Assembly: GCF_900142065.1 (NCBI RefSeq)
Contig: NZ_FSRJ01000001.1
Location: forward strand, 1,240,001-1,304,000
Length of the DNA: 64,000 nt
DNA from: Agromyces cerinus subsp. cerinus
Lineage (GTDB): Bacteria; Actinomycetota; Actinomycetes; Actinomycetales; Microbacteriaceae
Direction of reading: 5' to 3'
Position numbers and translations under genes: made by a program. Shown in pieces: positions 25,567 to 33,353 of this stretch. Position 1 is the first letter of the stretch, and each line of letters begins with the position of its first letter. The notes beneath the pieces are model-generated. The model did not search any database. It worked only from the letters and a program-made list of their open reading frames with translations, and was not told the origin of the DNA.

Positions 25567-26259
25567 ATGACGACGTCGCAGCTCGTGAGCACTCTTCTGA
25601 TCGTGCTGCCGATCGCGTTCAACCTCGCGTTCGCCGCTCTCGCGAAGATCTTCGACTACCCCGACATCCTTCGCCGACCGACACGGGAGATCCTCGCGCG
25701 CTTCCGCGCGGGCGGATCCAGCCTCGTGCTCCTCTGGTGGGGGTTCGCACTGACGGCTGTGCTCTTCGCGCCACTCGCGGTGCTGCTCGCATTTCGGCTG
25801 GACGGCGCCGATCCTGCGCTTCTCGCGGCCGGTGCCACGGCCGGCGTGCTCGCAGCGATCGTGCAGTTCCTCGGTCTCATCCGGTGGCCGTTCCTCGTGC
25901 CGTACCTGGCACGTGCCGATGCCGAGCCCGACGCGTCCGACGCGCGGCGTGCGGCGATCGACGTCGCCTTCCAGTCGTTCAACCGATATCTCGGCGTCGC
26001 CGTCGGAGAGCACTTGGGATTCCTCCTGACCGGTCTCTGGAGCATCCTGTCGGGCGTGGCTCTGCTGCAGAGCCACGCGGTGCACCCGGTCATCGGCATC
26101 GCCGGCATCGTGATCGGCGCCGTCCTCACGGTGTGCTCGCTCGAGTTCGTCGGCCCGTTCGAACCGCACGGCTGGAGACTCGCCGCAGTGCTCACCCCGT
26201 TCACGTACATCGCCTGGTCGCTCTGGCTCGCCGTGACCGGGGTCGCCCTCTTGCTCTGA
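25567..26259 (+). CDS. DUF4386-family membrane protein
   Basis: 230 residues with six hydrophobic segments and the family signature around residues 25-60 (YPDILRRPTREILARFRAGG, LVLLWWGFALTAVLFAPLAV). DUF4386 proteins are integral membrane proteins of unknown function. A strong GGAGGGAG precedes the ATG, and CATACT upstream could be a -10. It is a single-gene unit closed by the hairpin at 26267-26293 that it shares with the convergent oxidoreductase. Confidence 0.85.
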   Translation: MTTSQLVSTLLIVLPIAFNLAFAALAKIFDYPDILRRPTREILARFRAGGSSLVLLWWGFALTAVLFAPLAVLLAFRLDGADPALLAAGATAGVLAAIVQFLGLIRWPFLVPYLARADAEPDASDARRAAIDVAFQSFNRYLGVAVGEHLGFLLTGLWSILSGVALLQSHAVHPVIGIAGIVIGAVLTVCSLEFVGPFEPHGWRLAAVLTPFTYIAWSLWLAVTGVALLL

Positions 26260-26266
26260 CGGGTGT

Positions 26267-26293
26267 GAGCGAGCCCGAAGGTCGGGCTCGCTC
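26267..26293. terminator. Bidirectional hairpin terminator
   Basis: Perfect 12-base arms (26267-26278, 26282-26293) and three-base loop between the convergent DUF4386 and oxidoreductase genes. Confidence 0.8.
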
Positions 26294-26296
26294 GGC

Positions 26297-27328
26297 TCAA
26301 CTCTGCGCCGAACCGCCGCCCACGCGAACGAGCATCTTGCCGGTGTTGGCGCCCCGCATCATGTCGAGGAACGCGTCGACGGTGTTGCCGATGCCGTCGA
26401 CGATGGTCTCGTCGTAGGCGATGCGGCCCTCCGAGAACCATCCGGTCATCTTGGCGTTGAACTCGGGCGCGAGGTGGAGGTACGCCGCGAGGGTGAACCC
26501 CGTGACCGACAGCCCCCGCGTGATGATGTTCGCCAGGTTGTCGGGGCCGACCGCCTTCTCCGTGGTGTTGTAGCTCGTGATCGCTCCGCACAGGGCGATC
26601 CTGCCTCCGTCGTTCATGACATCGAGGGCCGCCTCGAGGTGGTCGCCGCCGACGTTGTCGAAGAACACGTCGATCCCGTCGGGGGCGAGCTCGGCGAGCT
26701 GCTCGCGCACCGGGGCATCCTTGTAGTTGAACGCGGCGTCGTAGCCGTACTTCTCGGTCAACAGGCGCACCTTCTCGGCTGAGCCGGCCGAACCGATGAC
26801 CCGGCCCGCTCCGAGGAGCTTCGCGATCTGCCCGGCGGCGGTGCCGACGGCACCGGCGGCTCCCGAGATGAAGACGGTGTCGCCCGGCTTCATGCCCGCG
26901 ATCGCGGTGAGGCCGACGTAGCCCGTCAGGCCCGTCATACCGAGGGTGCCGAGGTACAGCGACAGCGGCACTCCCGGGAGCTCTGGCACGACGCGGAAGG
27001 TCGTCGCGTCGTGCTGCACGATGTCGGACCAGCCGTGCTGGTGCAGCACGACGCTGCCGACGGGGATTGCTGCAGCCTCTGATGCCACGACTCGGCCGAT
27101 CGCTCCACCGGCGATGGTCTCGCCGAGTACGTACGGCGCAACGTAGCTGCGCACGTCGTTCATGCGACCGCGCATGTACGGGTCGACCGAGACGAACTCG
27201 TTCCGCACGCGGATCTGTCCGGGCTGCAGATCACCGTATGCGACGGTGGCGACGCGGAAGTCGGCCGGGGTCGGCCATCCCTCGGGGCGGGCGATGAGCT
27301 GGATGTGCGTGCTGGTGGTGTTCGACAA
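26297..27328 (-). CDS. NADP-dependent medium-chain oxidoreductase (curcumin/alkenal reductase-like)
   Basis: 343 residues of the zinc-free MDR superfamily: substrate-domain motif VSVDPYMRGRMND, then Rossmann fold with ISGAAGAVGTAAGQIAKLLG and VFFDNVGGDHLEAAL. This pattern is that of the leukotriene-B4 dehydrogenase/YncB (CurA) branch, which reduces the double bond of alpha,beta-unsaturated carbonyls with NADPH. It follows the DUF1304 gene by 69 bases on the same strand and is probably co-transcribed under the divergent TetR, a typical electrophile-response arrangement. Substrate unknown. Confidence 0.93.
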   Translation of the reverse strand: MSNTTSTHIQLIARPEGWPTPADFRVATVAYGDLQPGQIRVRNEFVSVDPYMRGRMNDVRSYVAPYVLGETIAGGAIGRVVASEAAAIPVGSVVLHQHGWSDIVQHDATTFRVVPELPGVPLSLYLGTLGMTGLTGYVGLTAIAGMKPGDTVFISGAAGAVGTAAGQIAKLLGAGRVIGSAGSAEKVRLLTEKYGYDAAFNYKDAPVREQLAELAPDGIDVFFDNVGGDHLEAALDVMNDGGRIALCGAITSYNTTEKAVGPDNLANIITRGLSVTGFTLAAYLHLAPEFNAKMTGWFSEGRIAYDETIVDGIGNTVDAFLDMMRGANTGKMLVRVGGGSAQS

Positions 27329-27397
27329 GGTTTGCTTCGCTTTCTCGGCTGCAGGAGCCGATTCGATTGAGGGGTGAGCGGATGGCGCGGTGCGCGG

Positions 27398-27784
27398 TCA
27401 GATCGACAGGCCGATGACGAGCGCGATCACGGCGAGCAGCGGCACGGTGCCCTGCTTGAGGGCCGCCGCGCGCTTCGTCGGCGCGGAGAGGAGCAGCACG
27501 AGTGCGGCGGCCGTCATGGAGCCGACGCCGACGAAGACGAGGGTCGCGCCGATCGATGCCGCCCCCGCTGCGAGGAAGACGATGCCAGCGATCGTGACGA
27601 TCGCGAGGAACAGGTTGTAGAACCCCTGGTTGAACGCGAGGAGCTTCATCGTGGCCGCCTCGTCCGCGGTGAATCCGAACGTGGATCGGGCGCGCTCTCC
27701 CGTCCAGGCGATCGACTCCAGGGAGAAGATGTAGACGTGGATGAGCGCTGCGACGCCCGCGAGCACGAGTGCTGCGATGACCAT
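27398..27784 (-). CDS. DUF1304-family membrane protein
   Basis: 128 residues, four transmembrane helices, with the family hallmark IHVYIFSLESIAWT near the N-terminus and FNQGFYNLFLAI in helix 2. DUF1304 proteins are small membrane proteins of unknown function. Starts with ATG at 27784. First gene of the minus-strand pair behind the TetR operator region; the oxidoreductase follows. Confidence 0.92.
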   Translation of the reverse strand: MVIAALVLAGVAALIHVYIFSLESIAWTGERARSTFGFTADEAATMKLLAFNQGFYNLFLAIVTIAGIVFLAAGAASIGATLVFVGVGSMTAAALVLLLSAPTKRAAALKQGTVPLLAVIALVIGLSI

Positions 27785-27820
27785 TTGTGTTTCCCTGCTG
27801 CCCGGTGGGCGCGTTCATTG

Positions 27821-27868
27821 ACGGTCGTATTTTGTACCGACCGTTCTAATATATACTGGACTGACCGT
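27821..27868. promoter_or_regulatory. TetR operator region with three ACGGTC/GACCGT half-sites
   Basis: Inverted repeat ACGGTCG-N10-CGACCGT (27821-27844) and a third half-site GACCGT at 27863-27868. TATACT (27852-27857) between them is a fair -10 for the regulator gene. The region lies between the divergent DUF1304 and TetR genes. Confidence 0.6.
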
Positions 27869-27890
27869 TACACAAAAAGGGAGTCGGCAC

Positions 27891-28466
27891 ATGGGTCGCC
27901 AGCAGACGTTCGACACCGCAGAGGTCGTTCGTGCCGCTCGCACCGTCTTCTGGCAGCACGGGTACGAAGACGCCTCGATTCCCGACCTCGAAGCCGCGAC
28001 CGGGCTCAAGCGGTCGAGCATCTACAACGCCTTCGACAGCAAGCGCGGCCTCTTCGACGCCGCAGTGAGCAGCTACCTCGACGAGGTCGTCCGCCCGAGA
28101 CTGCGACCGCTCACGGTCGCGCAGGTCTCCCCCGATGCGATCGTCGAGTACTTCTCCGGCCTGCGTGCGGCACTCGAACTGGCCGACTCCTTCACCGCCG
28201 AGAACGGCTGCCTGCTGATCAACGCCGCCGGCGGGCCGATCGCCCACGACGACGCCGTGCGCGAGTCGGTCGCCGCCTATCGAGCCGAACTGCAGGCAGC
28301 GGTCCGCAACGGTATCGAGGCCAGACACCCCGGACGACCGGCCGACGAGGTCGATCGGCTCGCCGAGACCTGCACGGCCCTCCTCGTCGCGACGTTCGCG
28401 CTCACCCGTGTCGACGCCGACGCGGCGCTCGGCAGCCTCGACGCTGCGCGGCGGCTCGTCGACTGA
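27891..28466 (+). CDS. TetR-family regulator (AcrR/YxaF type)
   Basis: 191 residues: HTH in SIPDLEAATGLKRSSIYNAF, preceded by AARTVFWQHGYEDAS, and a helical C-terminal domain with NGCLLINAAGGP, a pattern shared by TetR regulators next to redox genes. AAAGGGAG lies upstream of the ATG. Divergent from the DUF1304-oxidoreductase pair, which it should repress until an electrophilic or quinone ligand binds; Cys in NGCLL could make it thiol-sensitive. Function inferred from position. Confidence 0.92.
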   Translation: MGRQQTFDTAEVVRAARTVFWQHGYEDASIPDLEAATGLKRSSIYNAFDSKRGLFDAAVSSYLDEVVRPRLRPLTVAQVSPDAIVEYFSGLRAALELADSFTAENGCLLINAAGGPIAHDDAVRESVAAYRAELQAAVRNGIEARHPGRPADEVDRLAETCTALLVATFALTRVDADAALGSLDAARRLVD

Positions 28467-28483
28467 ACGCGCTCCCTGCCGCT

Positions 28484-28513
28484 GGCCTGCGATCGCCCGA
28501 TCCGACGCAGGCC
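28484..28513. terminator. Weak hairpin between convergent genes
   Basis: Eight-base arms GGCCTGCG/CGCAGGCC (28484-28491, 28506-28513) with a 14-base loop between the TetR gene and the convergent leucine-rich protein gene. Confidence 0.35.
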
Positions 28514-28533
28514 GCGGCCGAGGGGCGGGCAGA

Positions 28534-29187
28534 TCACGGATTCCGATCGAACCAGTCCGACGCGTGCATGACCGTGGCCGACGGCAGCCCCACTCGATCC
28601 ATCACCGGCACCCACGTGGCATCCGGCACACCGCCCAGAGCTGACCACTCGAACGCCCGCATCGACGGATGCGCCGCGATCGCTTCAGGGTCCGTGTCCG
28701 ACAGGCCCACGGCCTTCATGAGCAGCACCTCCTCGAGGAACGGAGCCTCGAGAACCGGCCCCAAACCGGAGAGCCCCTTCATCGAACCGATCTCGACGCG
28801 TCGCAGGTGCACGAGTTCGGCCAGCGAGGGAAGCTCATGCACCTGCGGCAGCCCGTAGAGGCTCAACAACCGAAGGTTCGATTGACGGCCGAGGGCGGAG
28901 AGATCATGCACTCCGCGTATCTGGTTCACGGCGAGGTACGTCAGATTCGCGCACTCGTCGACCACCTCGATCGATACCCCCGAGCCCCCGCGAATGTCCA
29001 GCCACTGCAGTCGAGGCAGCGCTGCCAGGAGGCCCGGCGGGACCTTCACCGCCCAGAGCGTCAGGCGCCGAACCTCGGAGAGCCACTCGGCATCTGCGGG
29101 CTGGAGCCGGACATGATCCAGCCACACCACATCGTCAGAACGCCACTGAGCAGCAGCACGGGCAGGAGATCGCCGGGCGGCCGTCAT
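28534..29187 (-). CDS. Leucine-rich-repeat-like protein
   Basis: 217 residues made of irregular leucine-rich repeats (LQWLDIRGG, LTYLAVNQIRGV, LRLLSLYGLP, LRRVEIGSMKGL, LEEVLLMKAVGL), no signal peptide. Short cytoplasmic leucine-rich proteins of this kind occur among immunity proteins of polymorphic toxin systems. It is the last gene of a four-gene minus-strand run (30474 to 28534) with gaps of 24 and 13 bases and one overlap. The family is not named with certainty; binding to a protein partner is the natural inference. Confidence 0.6.
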   Translation of the reverse strand: MTAARRSPARAAAQWRSDDVVWLDHVRLQPADAEWLSEVRRLTLWAVKVPPGLLAALPRLQWLDIRGGSGVSIEVVDECANLTYLAVNQIRGVHDLSALGRQSNLRLLSLYGLPQVHELPSLAELVHLRRVEIGSMKGLSGLGPVLEAPFLEEVLLMKAVGLSDTDPEAIAAHPSMRAFEWSALGGVPDATWVPVMDRVGLPSATVMHASDWFDRNP

Positions 29188-29211
29188 CCGGGCAGCCCCC
29201 GCCGTCGGTGC

Positions 29212-29664
29212 TCAGTCATTCGGTCCGTCGTAGTAGCCCGGCGGCGCGACCAGAACCGACTGGAAGTAGTGTCCCTGCTCTTCGTCAGGGTTCTCGTCGT
29301 CGACGAACGGTCGCCACAGCGACAGCAGGAGCGCGGGAGCCGTGTAGCTGCGACCGCCCTCGTCCTCCTCGAGCTCCGTGAGCTCGGAGAGCTGCTCCAC
29401 GACTCGCGCGGCCGGCGTGCCCAGCAGGTCGATGCCGCGGTACTCGACGCGCACCGGGCCGTAGGGACGGGATACCTCGATCGCGCCCACCGTTCCACCG
29501 GGTACGGGTTCGAGTCCGATGGACATGCCGCTGTCGTAGAGAGCCGGCAACCCAGACTGCGGATCGTGCCCGTCGATGGTGGCGAGCGCACGCTCCGCCT
29601 CCTCCATGGTCATGCCGATTCGGACCGGGCCCACGCCTTCGGAGGGAACAACGTCGATGATCAT
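29212..29664 (-). CDS. Hypothetical protein in immunity-like cluster
   Basis: 150 residues, cytoplasmic, mixed alpha/beta. The N-terminal VGPVRIGMTMEEAERAL is a motif of small proteins found in immunity-gene arrays and in BamE-like folds; the C-terminus is acidic. ATG at 29664, with an in-frame GTG two codons earlier (29670). It sits 13 bases after the Imm21-like gene and 24 bases before the leucine-rich gene. No function can be given. Confidence 0.6.
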   Translation of the reverse strand: MIIDVVPSEGVGPVRIGMTMEEAERALATIDGHDPQSGLPALYDSGMSIGLEPVPGGTVGAIEVSRPYGPVRVEYRGIDLLGTPAARVVEQLSELTELEEDEGGRSYTAPALLLSLWRPFVDDENPDEEQGHYFQSVLVAPPGYYDGPND

Positions 29665-29677
29665 GCGTTTCACCCTG

Positions 29678-30217
29678 TCACACCGACGCCACGGGAGACA
29701 GCCTGACCAGCAGGAGCCAGGTGTCGTCGTCGGGCTCGACGGAGGCGGAGTCCACCCGGTAGCGGCCGGGCGCGAGATCGACGCGCAGCGACGAGGTGCT
29801 GCCGAGATCCACCGCCGAGTAGGCGGAGTCGAAGACCACGACGGGGCCCGATACCTCCCAGGGCGTCGCTTCCTCCCACCTCGCAACCTCCATCGCCCGC
29901 GCGAGTGCACCCACCGCGGCTCCCTCGCTGTCGGCGGCCAGCCTGCGGAGGAACAGGGAGTGCTCCGCGACGAACGTCGTGGGGGCCGGGTCGTCGCCGA
30001 GCACGAGGACGGACGCACCGCCGACGTCGATCACCCCGGCATACCCGGTGACCGCGCAGGCTCGCCCGTAGTCGCCGGCTTCCTCTTCGACGTCGTCGTC
30101 GTCGAGATCCTCGTCCTCATCGACCGCCCCGGTCCAGGCTTCGAGCACCGACTCGGGCACGGCGATCAGCGGCCCGCCTCCCGTTCCGACCCATGCGACG
30201 TTCGCCTCGTCGGTCAT
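29678..30217 (-). CDS. Imm21-like immunity protein
   Basis: 179 residues. The N-terminal block VAWVGTGGGPLIAVPESVLEAW, and DYGRACAVTGYAGVIDVG followed by VLVLGDDPAPTTF, match my recollection of the Imm21 family of polymorphic-toxin immunity proteins. Acidic overall, no signal peptide. The ATG overlaps the stop of the upstream 85-residue gene (ATGA). The cognate toxin would normally be a secreted C-terminal nuclease or deaminase domain; none is encoded next to it, so it could protect against neighbours' toxins. The assignment is by motif memory only. Confidence 0.65.
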   Translation of the reverse strand: MTDEANVAWVGTGGGPLIAVPESVLEAWTGAVDEDEDLDDDDVEEEAGDYGRACAVTGYAGVIDVGGASVLVLGDDPAPTTFVAEHSLFLRRLAADSEGAAVGALARAMEVARWEEATPWEVSGPVVVFDSAYSAVDLGSTSSLRVDLAPGRYRVDSASVEPDDDTWLLLVRLSPVASV

Positions 30218-30474
30218 CAGGCGTCGATCCACTCCGTGCCGTCGCCCGGGCGGATCCGTGCCAACCCCGTCAGCCCGAGTCCGACGAGGACGTCCAGCAC
30301 TCGTCTCACCACCTCGTCGCGGTCTGCCGCGGGATCGATGTCGACGTCGAGGTGCGCCCCGAATGCGCCGGATCCGGCGCCGCTCACCTCGCCGATGCCG
30401 TCCAGCGCCTCGTTCAGCTCGTCCTCGACATCGTCCCGATCCACCGGGAGCTGCCGGTCGAAGCGGATCTCCAT
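30217..30474 (-). CDS. Small acidic hypothetical protein
   Basis: 85 residues from the ATG at 30474, which has GGAGG eight to ten bases upstream; an ATG at 30483 (88 residues) is the alternative. It is alpha/beta, acidic (DIDPAADRDEVVRRVLDVLVGLGL) and cytoplasmic. It is first in the four-gene immunity-like run and overlaps the Imm21-like start by four bases. No family recognised. Its promoter must lie in the 30484-30562 gap shared with the divergent amine oxidase. Confidence 0.55.
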   Translation of the reverse strand: MEIRFDRQLPVDRDDVEDELNEALDGIGEVSGAGSGAFGAHLDVDIDPAADRDEVVRRVLDVLVGLGLTGLARIRPGDGTEWIDA

Positions 30475-30562
30475 GAAGTCCATGCCTCCATCCTCACCTG
30501 GGGACATGCCAGACGTCGATCGCATGTCACGCGCGACGTCGTCGACCGATAGCGTCGGAGGT

Positions 30563-31918
30563 ATGCGGCATCCGCTCGAAGGAGAATCGGTGAGAGACCA
30601 GGTCGACACGATCGTGATCGGTGCGGGGGTGGCGGGACTCACCGCCGCTCGGCTGCTGGCGAAGGCAGGCCGGCGGGTCGTGGTGCTCGAGGCCCGCGAC
30701 CGCGTGGGCGGCAGGGTCTGGACCGATCGCGGCGACGGACTCGTCACCGACCTCGGCGCCTCGTGGATCCACGGCGTCACCGACAGCCCGGTCGCCGCGG
30801 CGGCCGAAGCGTACGGCATGCCGATGGTCGAGTTCACGGTCGGCGGGTACCAGCCCGACAGCCGCCCCATCGCGTACTTCGACCCCGACGGCGTGCGGCT
30901 CTCGGATGCCGCGGCTCGGCGTTTCGCCGACGACATCCGCGCCGTGGACGCCGCGCTCGCCGGAGTGGTGGCGGCATCCGAACCGGATGCCTCGTACCGC
31001 GACGTGACCGAGGCGGCACTTGCAGCGCAGGCCTGGGATGTCGAGCGCGTCCAGCGCGTGCGCGAGTTCCTCGAGCACCGGGCCGAGGAGCAGTACGGGG
31101 CGTGGATCGAGGATCTCGCCGCGCACGGCCTCGACGACGACTCCATCGACGGTGTCGAGGTCGTGTTCCCCGACGGGTACGACCGGCTCCCCGCGCGCCT
31201 CGCCGCCGGACTCGACGTCCGCCTCGAGCACATCGTCTCCCTCGTGCAGTGGTCGGCCGACGGGGTCGTCGTCACGACCGACCAGGGTGCGTTCAGCGCC
31301 GACACCGCCGTGGTGACGGTGCCGGTGGGCGTGCTGCAGTCGCCCGAGTTCGTCGTCGAGCCGCCGCTGCCCGACGCCGTGGCGGGCGCACTCGGCCGGC
31401 TCGAGATGAACGCGTTCGAGAAGGTCTTCCTGCGGTTCCCGACGAAGTTCTGGGACGACGAGGTCTACGCCATCCGTCAGCAGGGGCCCGAGAGCCGCTG
31501 GTGGCACTCCTGGTACGACCTCACCGATCTGCACGGCACGCCCACGCTCCTGACCTTCGCCGCGGGGCCCGCAGCCCGGGCGACGCGCGACTGGGACCAG
31601 GAGCGGGTCGTCGAGTCCGTGCTCGCGCAGCTGCGCAGGCTCTACGGCGAGCGCGTGACCCGGCCGAGCACGGTGCATGTCACGGCGTGGCAGGACGACC
31701 CGTTCGCCCGCGGCTCGTACGCCTACATGACGCTCGGCTCCACGACGGCCGACCACGACGATCTCGCGACTCCCGTCGGCGGTGTCCTCCACCTCGCCGG
31801 CGAGGCGACCTGGACGGACGACCCGGCGACAGTGCCCGCGGCACTGTACTCCGGGCACCGGGCGGCATCGAACATCCTCGGGCGCGGGATCCCGATCGAC
31901 GAGGTGTGGGCCGACTGA
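30563..31918 (+). CDS. FAD-dependent amine oxidase
   Basis: 451 residues of the flavin amine-oxidase superfamily. Dinucleotide motif VIGAGVAGLTAARLL with the trailing Glu in VVVLEARDRVGGRVWT, substrate-domain block DLGASWIHG, and C-terminal FAD motif LHLAGEATW with HRAA. Nearest by pattern to polyamine or monoamine oxidases; substrate unknown. The ATG is placed by TAGCGT seven bases upstream (leaderless). A GTG at 30590 with a good GAAGGAG is a strong alternative that would shorten it by nine residues. No signal peptide. Confidence 0.92.
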   Translation: MRHPLEGESVRDQVDTIVIGAGVAGLTAARLLAKAGRRVVVLEARDRVGGRVWTDRGDGLVTDLGASWIHGVTDSPVAAAAEAYGMPMVEFTVGGYQPDSRPIAYFDPDGVRLSDAAARRFADDIRAVDAALAGVVAASEPDASYRDVTEAALAAQAWDVERVQRVREFLEHRAEEQYGAWIEDLAAHGLDDDSIDGVEVVFPDGYDRLPARLAAGLDVRLEHIVSLVQWSADGVVVTTDQGAFSADTAVVTVPVGVLQSPEFVVEPPLPDAVAGALGRLEMNAFEKVFLRFPTKFWDDEVYAIRQQGPESRWWHSWYDLTDLHGTPTLLTFAAGPAARATRDWDQERVVESVLAQLRRLYGERVTRPSTVHVTAWQDDPFARGSYAYMTLGSTTADHDDLATPVGGVLHLAGEATWTDDPATVPAALYSGHRAASNILGRGIPIDEVWAD

Positions 31919-31925
31919 CCGACGG

Positions 31926-32570
31926 TCACTGCTGCATCCTCGGATCCTCCGTGGGATCGAAGTACTTCGCCGGGCAACCTTCATCGATCGCCTCCGGGTG
32001 CAGTTCGAAGTGCCACGGCTCGTTGTCGTAGATCGGACACAGTCCGTATCGGGCGCCGTGTTCCGCCAGCCAGTCGGTCGCGTCATAGGACCCGACGTCC
32101 ACTGCGCCTCCGGCGACGTGAGCGGAGGTCTCCGCGGTCGCGACCCATCGAGCGGCCTCCTGCTCGGACCCGTAGTCGGCCACGGCATCGCGGAGGAGTT
32201 GCTCCTGGTACTCCGGCGAGCGCCAGCCGCTGTTGACGACGAACTCGATCCCGTCCTCGCGCGCATCCGACGCCGCATCGCGCAGGGCCTGCAGCAGGTC
32301 GGGGTCGAGGTTGACGATCCCGGGATGCTGCTCATCGAAGGCGGACACCCCGGCGGGCATCGCCCCGTCGGCCTCGGTGACGGCCCCGTCGGCAGCGGCC
32401 ATCGCCACGCCACCCTGCGGCTGCGTGTCAGCTGGGCCGGCGGATGTCGCGGCCAACGATCTGGCGAGGGATCCGACCATCATCGTGACCGCGACGACGA
32501 TCGCGATGAGGACCACAGCAGCCCAGAGGATCCTGCGGTACCGAATGCGAGATGTTGCATGGTGACTCAT
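31926..32570 (-). CDS. VanY-type D,D-carboxypeptidase, membrane anchored
   Basis: 214 residues: one N-terminal transmembrane helix (ILWAAVVLIAIVVAVTMMVG), a linker, and an M15B peptidase domain. Zinc and catalytic motifs are intact: SAHVAGGAVDVG (His and Asp ligands) and EPWHFEL (third His), with NSGWRSPEYQEQL upstream. It should trim the terminal D-Ala of peptidoglycan stem peptides outside the membrane. Divergent from the VanR-VanS-VanZ-like operon with the inverted repeat 32605-32622 between, so it is probably a target of that two-component system. Confidence 0.92.
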   Translation of the reverse strand: MSHHATSRIRYRRILWAAVVLIAIVVAVTMMVGSLARSLAATSAGPADTQPQGGVAMAAADGAVTEADGAMPAGVSAFDEQHPGIVNLDPDLLQALRDAASDAREDGIEFVVNSGWRSPEYQEQLLRDAVADYGSEQEAARWVATAETSAHVAGGAVDVGSYDATDWLAEHGARYGLCPIYDNEPWHFELHPEAIDEGCPAKYFDPTEDPRMQQ

Positions 32571-32604
32571 GCCGCCAGTCAACGCAGCCCCGTGTTGCCC
32601 GCCC

Positions 32605-32622
32605 GTATCCGGTTTCGGATAC
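32605..32622. promoter_or_regulatory. Perfect inverted repeat between vanY- and vanR-like genes
   Basis: GTATCCG-GTTT-CGGATAC: seven-base arms, four-base loop, 35 bases from the VanY start and 36 from the regulator start. Candidate response-regulator site serving both directions. Confidence 0.6.
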
Positions 32623-32657
32623 GCCGGCGATATGCGGCGCCTCCTAGCATTGCCAGC

Positions 32658-33353
32658 ATGCGTGTACTGGTGGTCGAGGACGAACCGTTCATGGCGGAGG
32701 CCATTCGCGATGGTCTGCGCCTGGAGGCGATCGCGGCAGACATCGCCGGCGACGGGGACACCGCGCTCGAGCTGTTGAGCATCAACTCCTACGACATCGC
32801 CGTGCTCGACCGCGACATCCCGGGCCCGTCCGGCGACGAGATCGCCGAGCGCATCGTCGCCTCGGGCAGCGGCATGCCGATCCTGATGTTGACGGCCGCC
32901 GATCGCCTCGACGACAAGGCGTCCGGGTTCGGCCTCGGCGCTGACGACTACCTGACCAAGCCGTTCGAACTCCAGGAGCTCGTGCTCAGGCTTCGTGCGC
33001 TCGATCGCCGGCGTGCGCACAACCGCCCGCCGGTGCGCGAGATCGCCGGGCTGCGCCTCGACCCATTCCGACGCGAGGTCTACCGCGACGGCCGATACGT
33101 CGCGTTGACACGGAAGCAGTTCGCCGTGCTCGAGGTCCTCGTCGCCGCGGAGGGCGGTGTGATCAGCGCCGAAGAGCTGTTGGAGCGGGCGTGGGACGAG
33201 AACGCCGACCCCTTCACGAACGCCGTGCGCATCACCGTCTCGGCGTTGCGGAAACGACTCGGCGAGCCTTGGGTCATCGCCACGGTACCTGGCGTCGGCT
33301 ACCGCATCGACATCGGGCCGGCCGCTCAGGGCGAGGCCGGTCGGCATGAGTAG
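32658..33353 (+). CDS. OmpR/VanR-like response regulator
   Basis: 231 residues: receiver domain (VLVVEDEPFMAEAI, phospho-acceptor Asp in VLDRDIPGP, Thr in MLTAADR, Lys in LTKPFE) and winged-helix DNA-binding domain (RKQFAVLEVLVAAEGG, VRITVSALRKRLG, VPGVGYRI). It overlaps the kinase gene by eight bases. TAGCAT seven bases before the ATG suggests a leaderless transcript. With kinase, VanZ and divergent VanY it forms an envelope-response module. Since no vanH, vanA or vanX is present it is not a glycopeptide-resistance cassette of the classical type. Confidence 0.94.
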   Translation: MRVLVVEDEPFMAEAIRDGLRLEAIAADIAGDGDTALELLSINSYDIAVLDRDIPGPSGDEIAERIVASGSGMPILMLTAADRLDDKASGFGLGADDYLTKPFELQELVLRLRALDRRRAHNRPPVREIAGLRLDPFRREVYRDGRYVALTRKQFAVLEVLVAAEGGVISAEELLERAWDENADPFTNAVRITVSALRKRLGEPWVIATVPGVGYRIDIGPAAQGEAGRHE

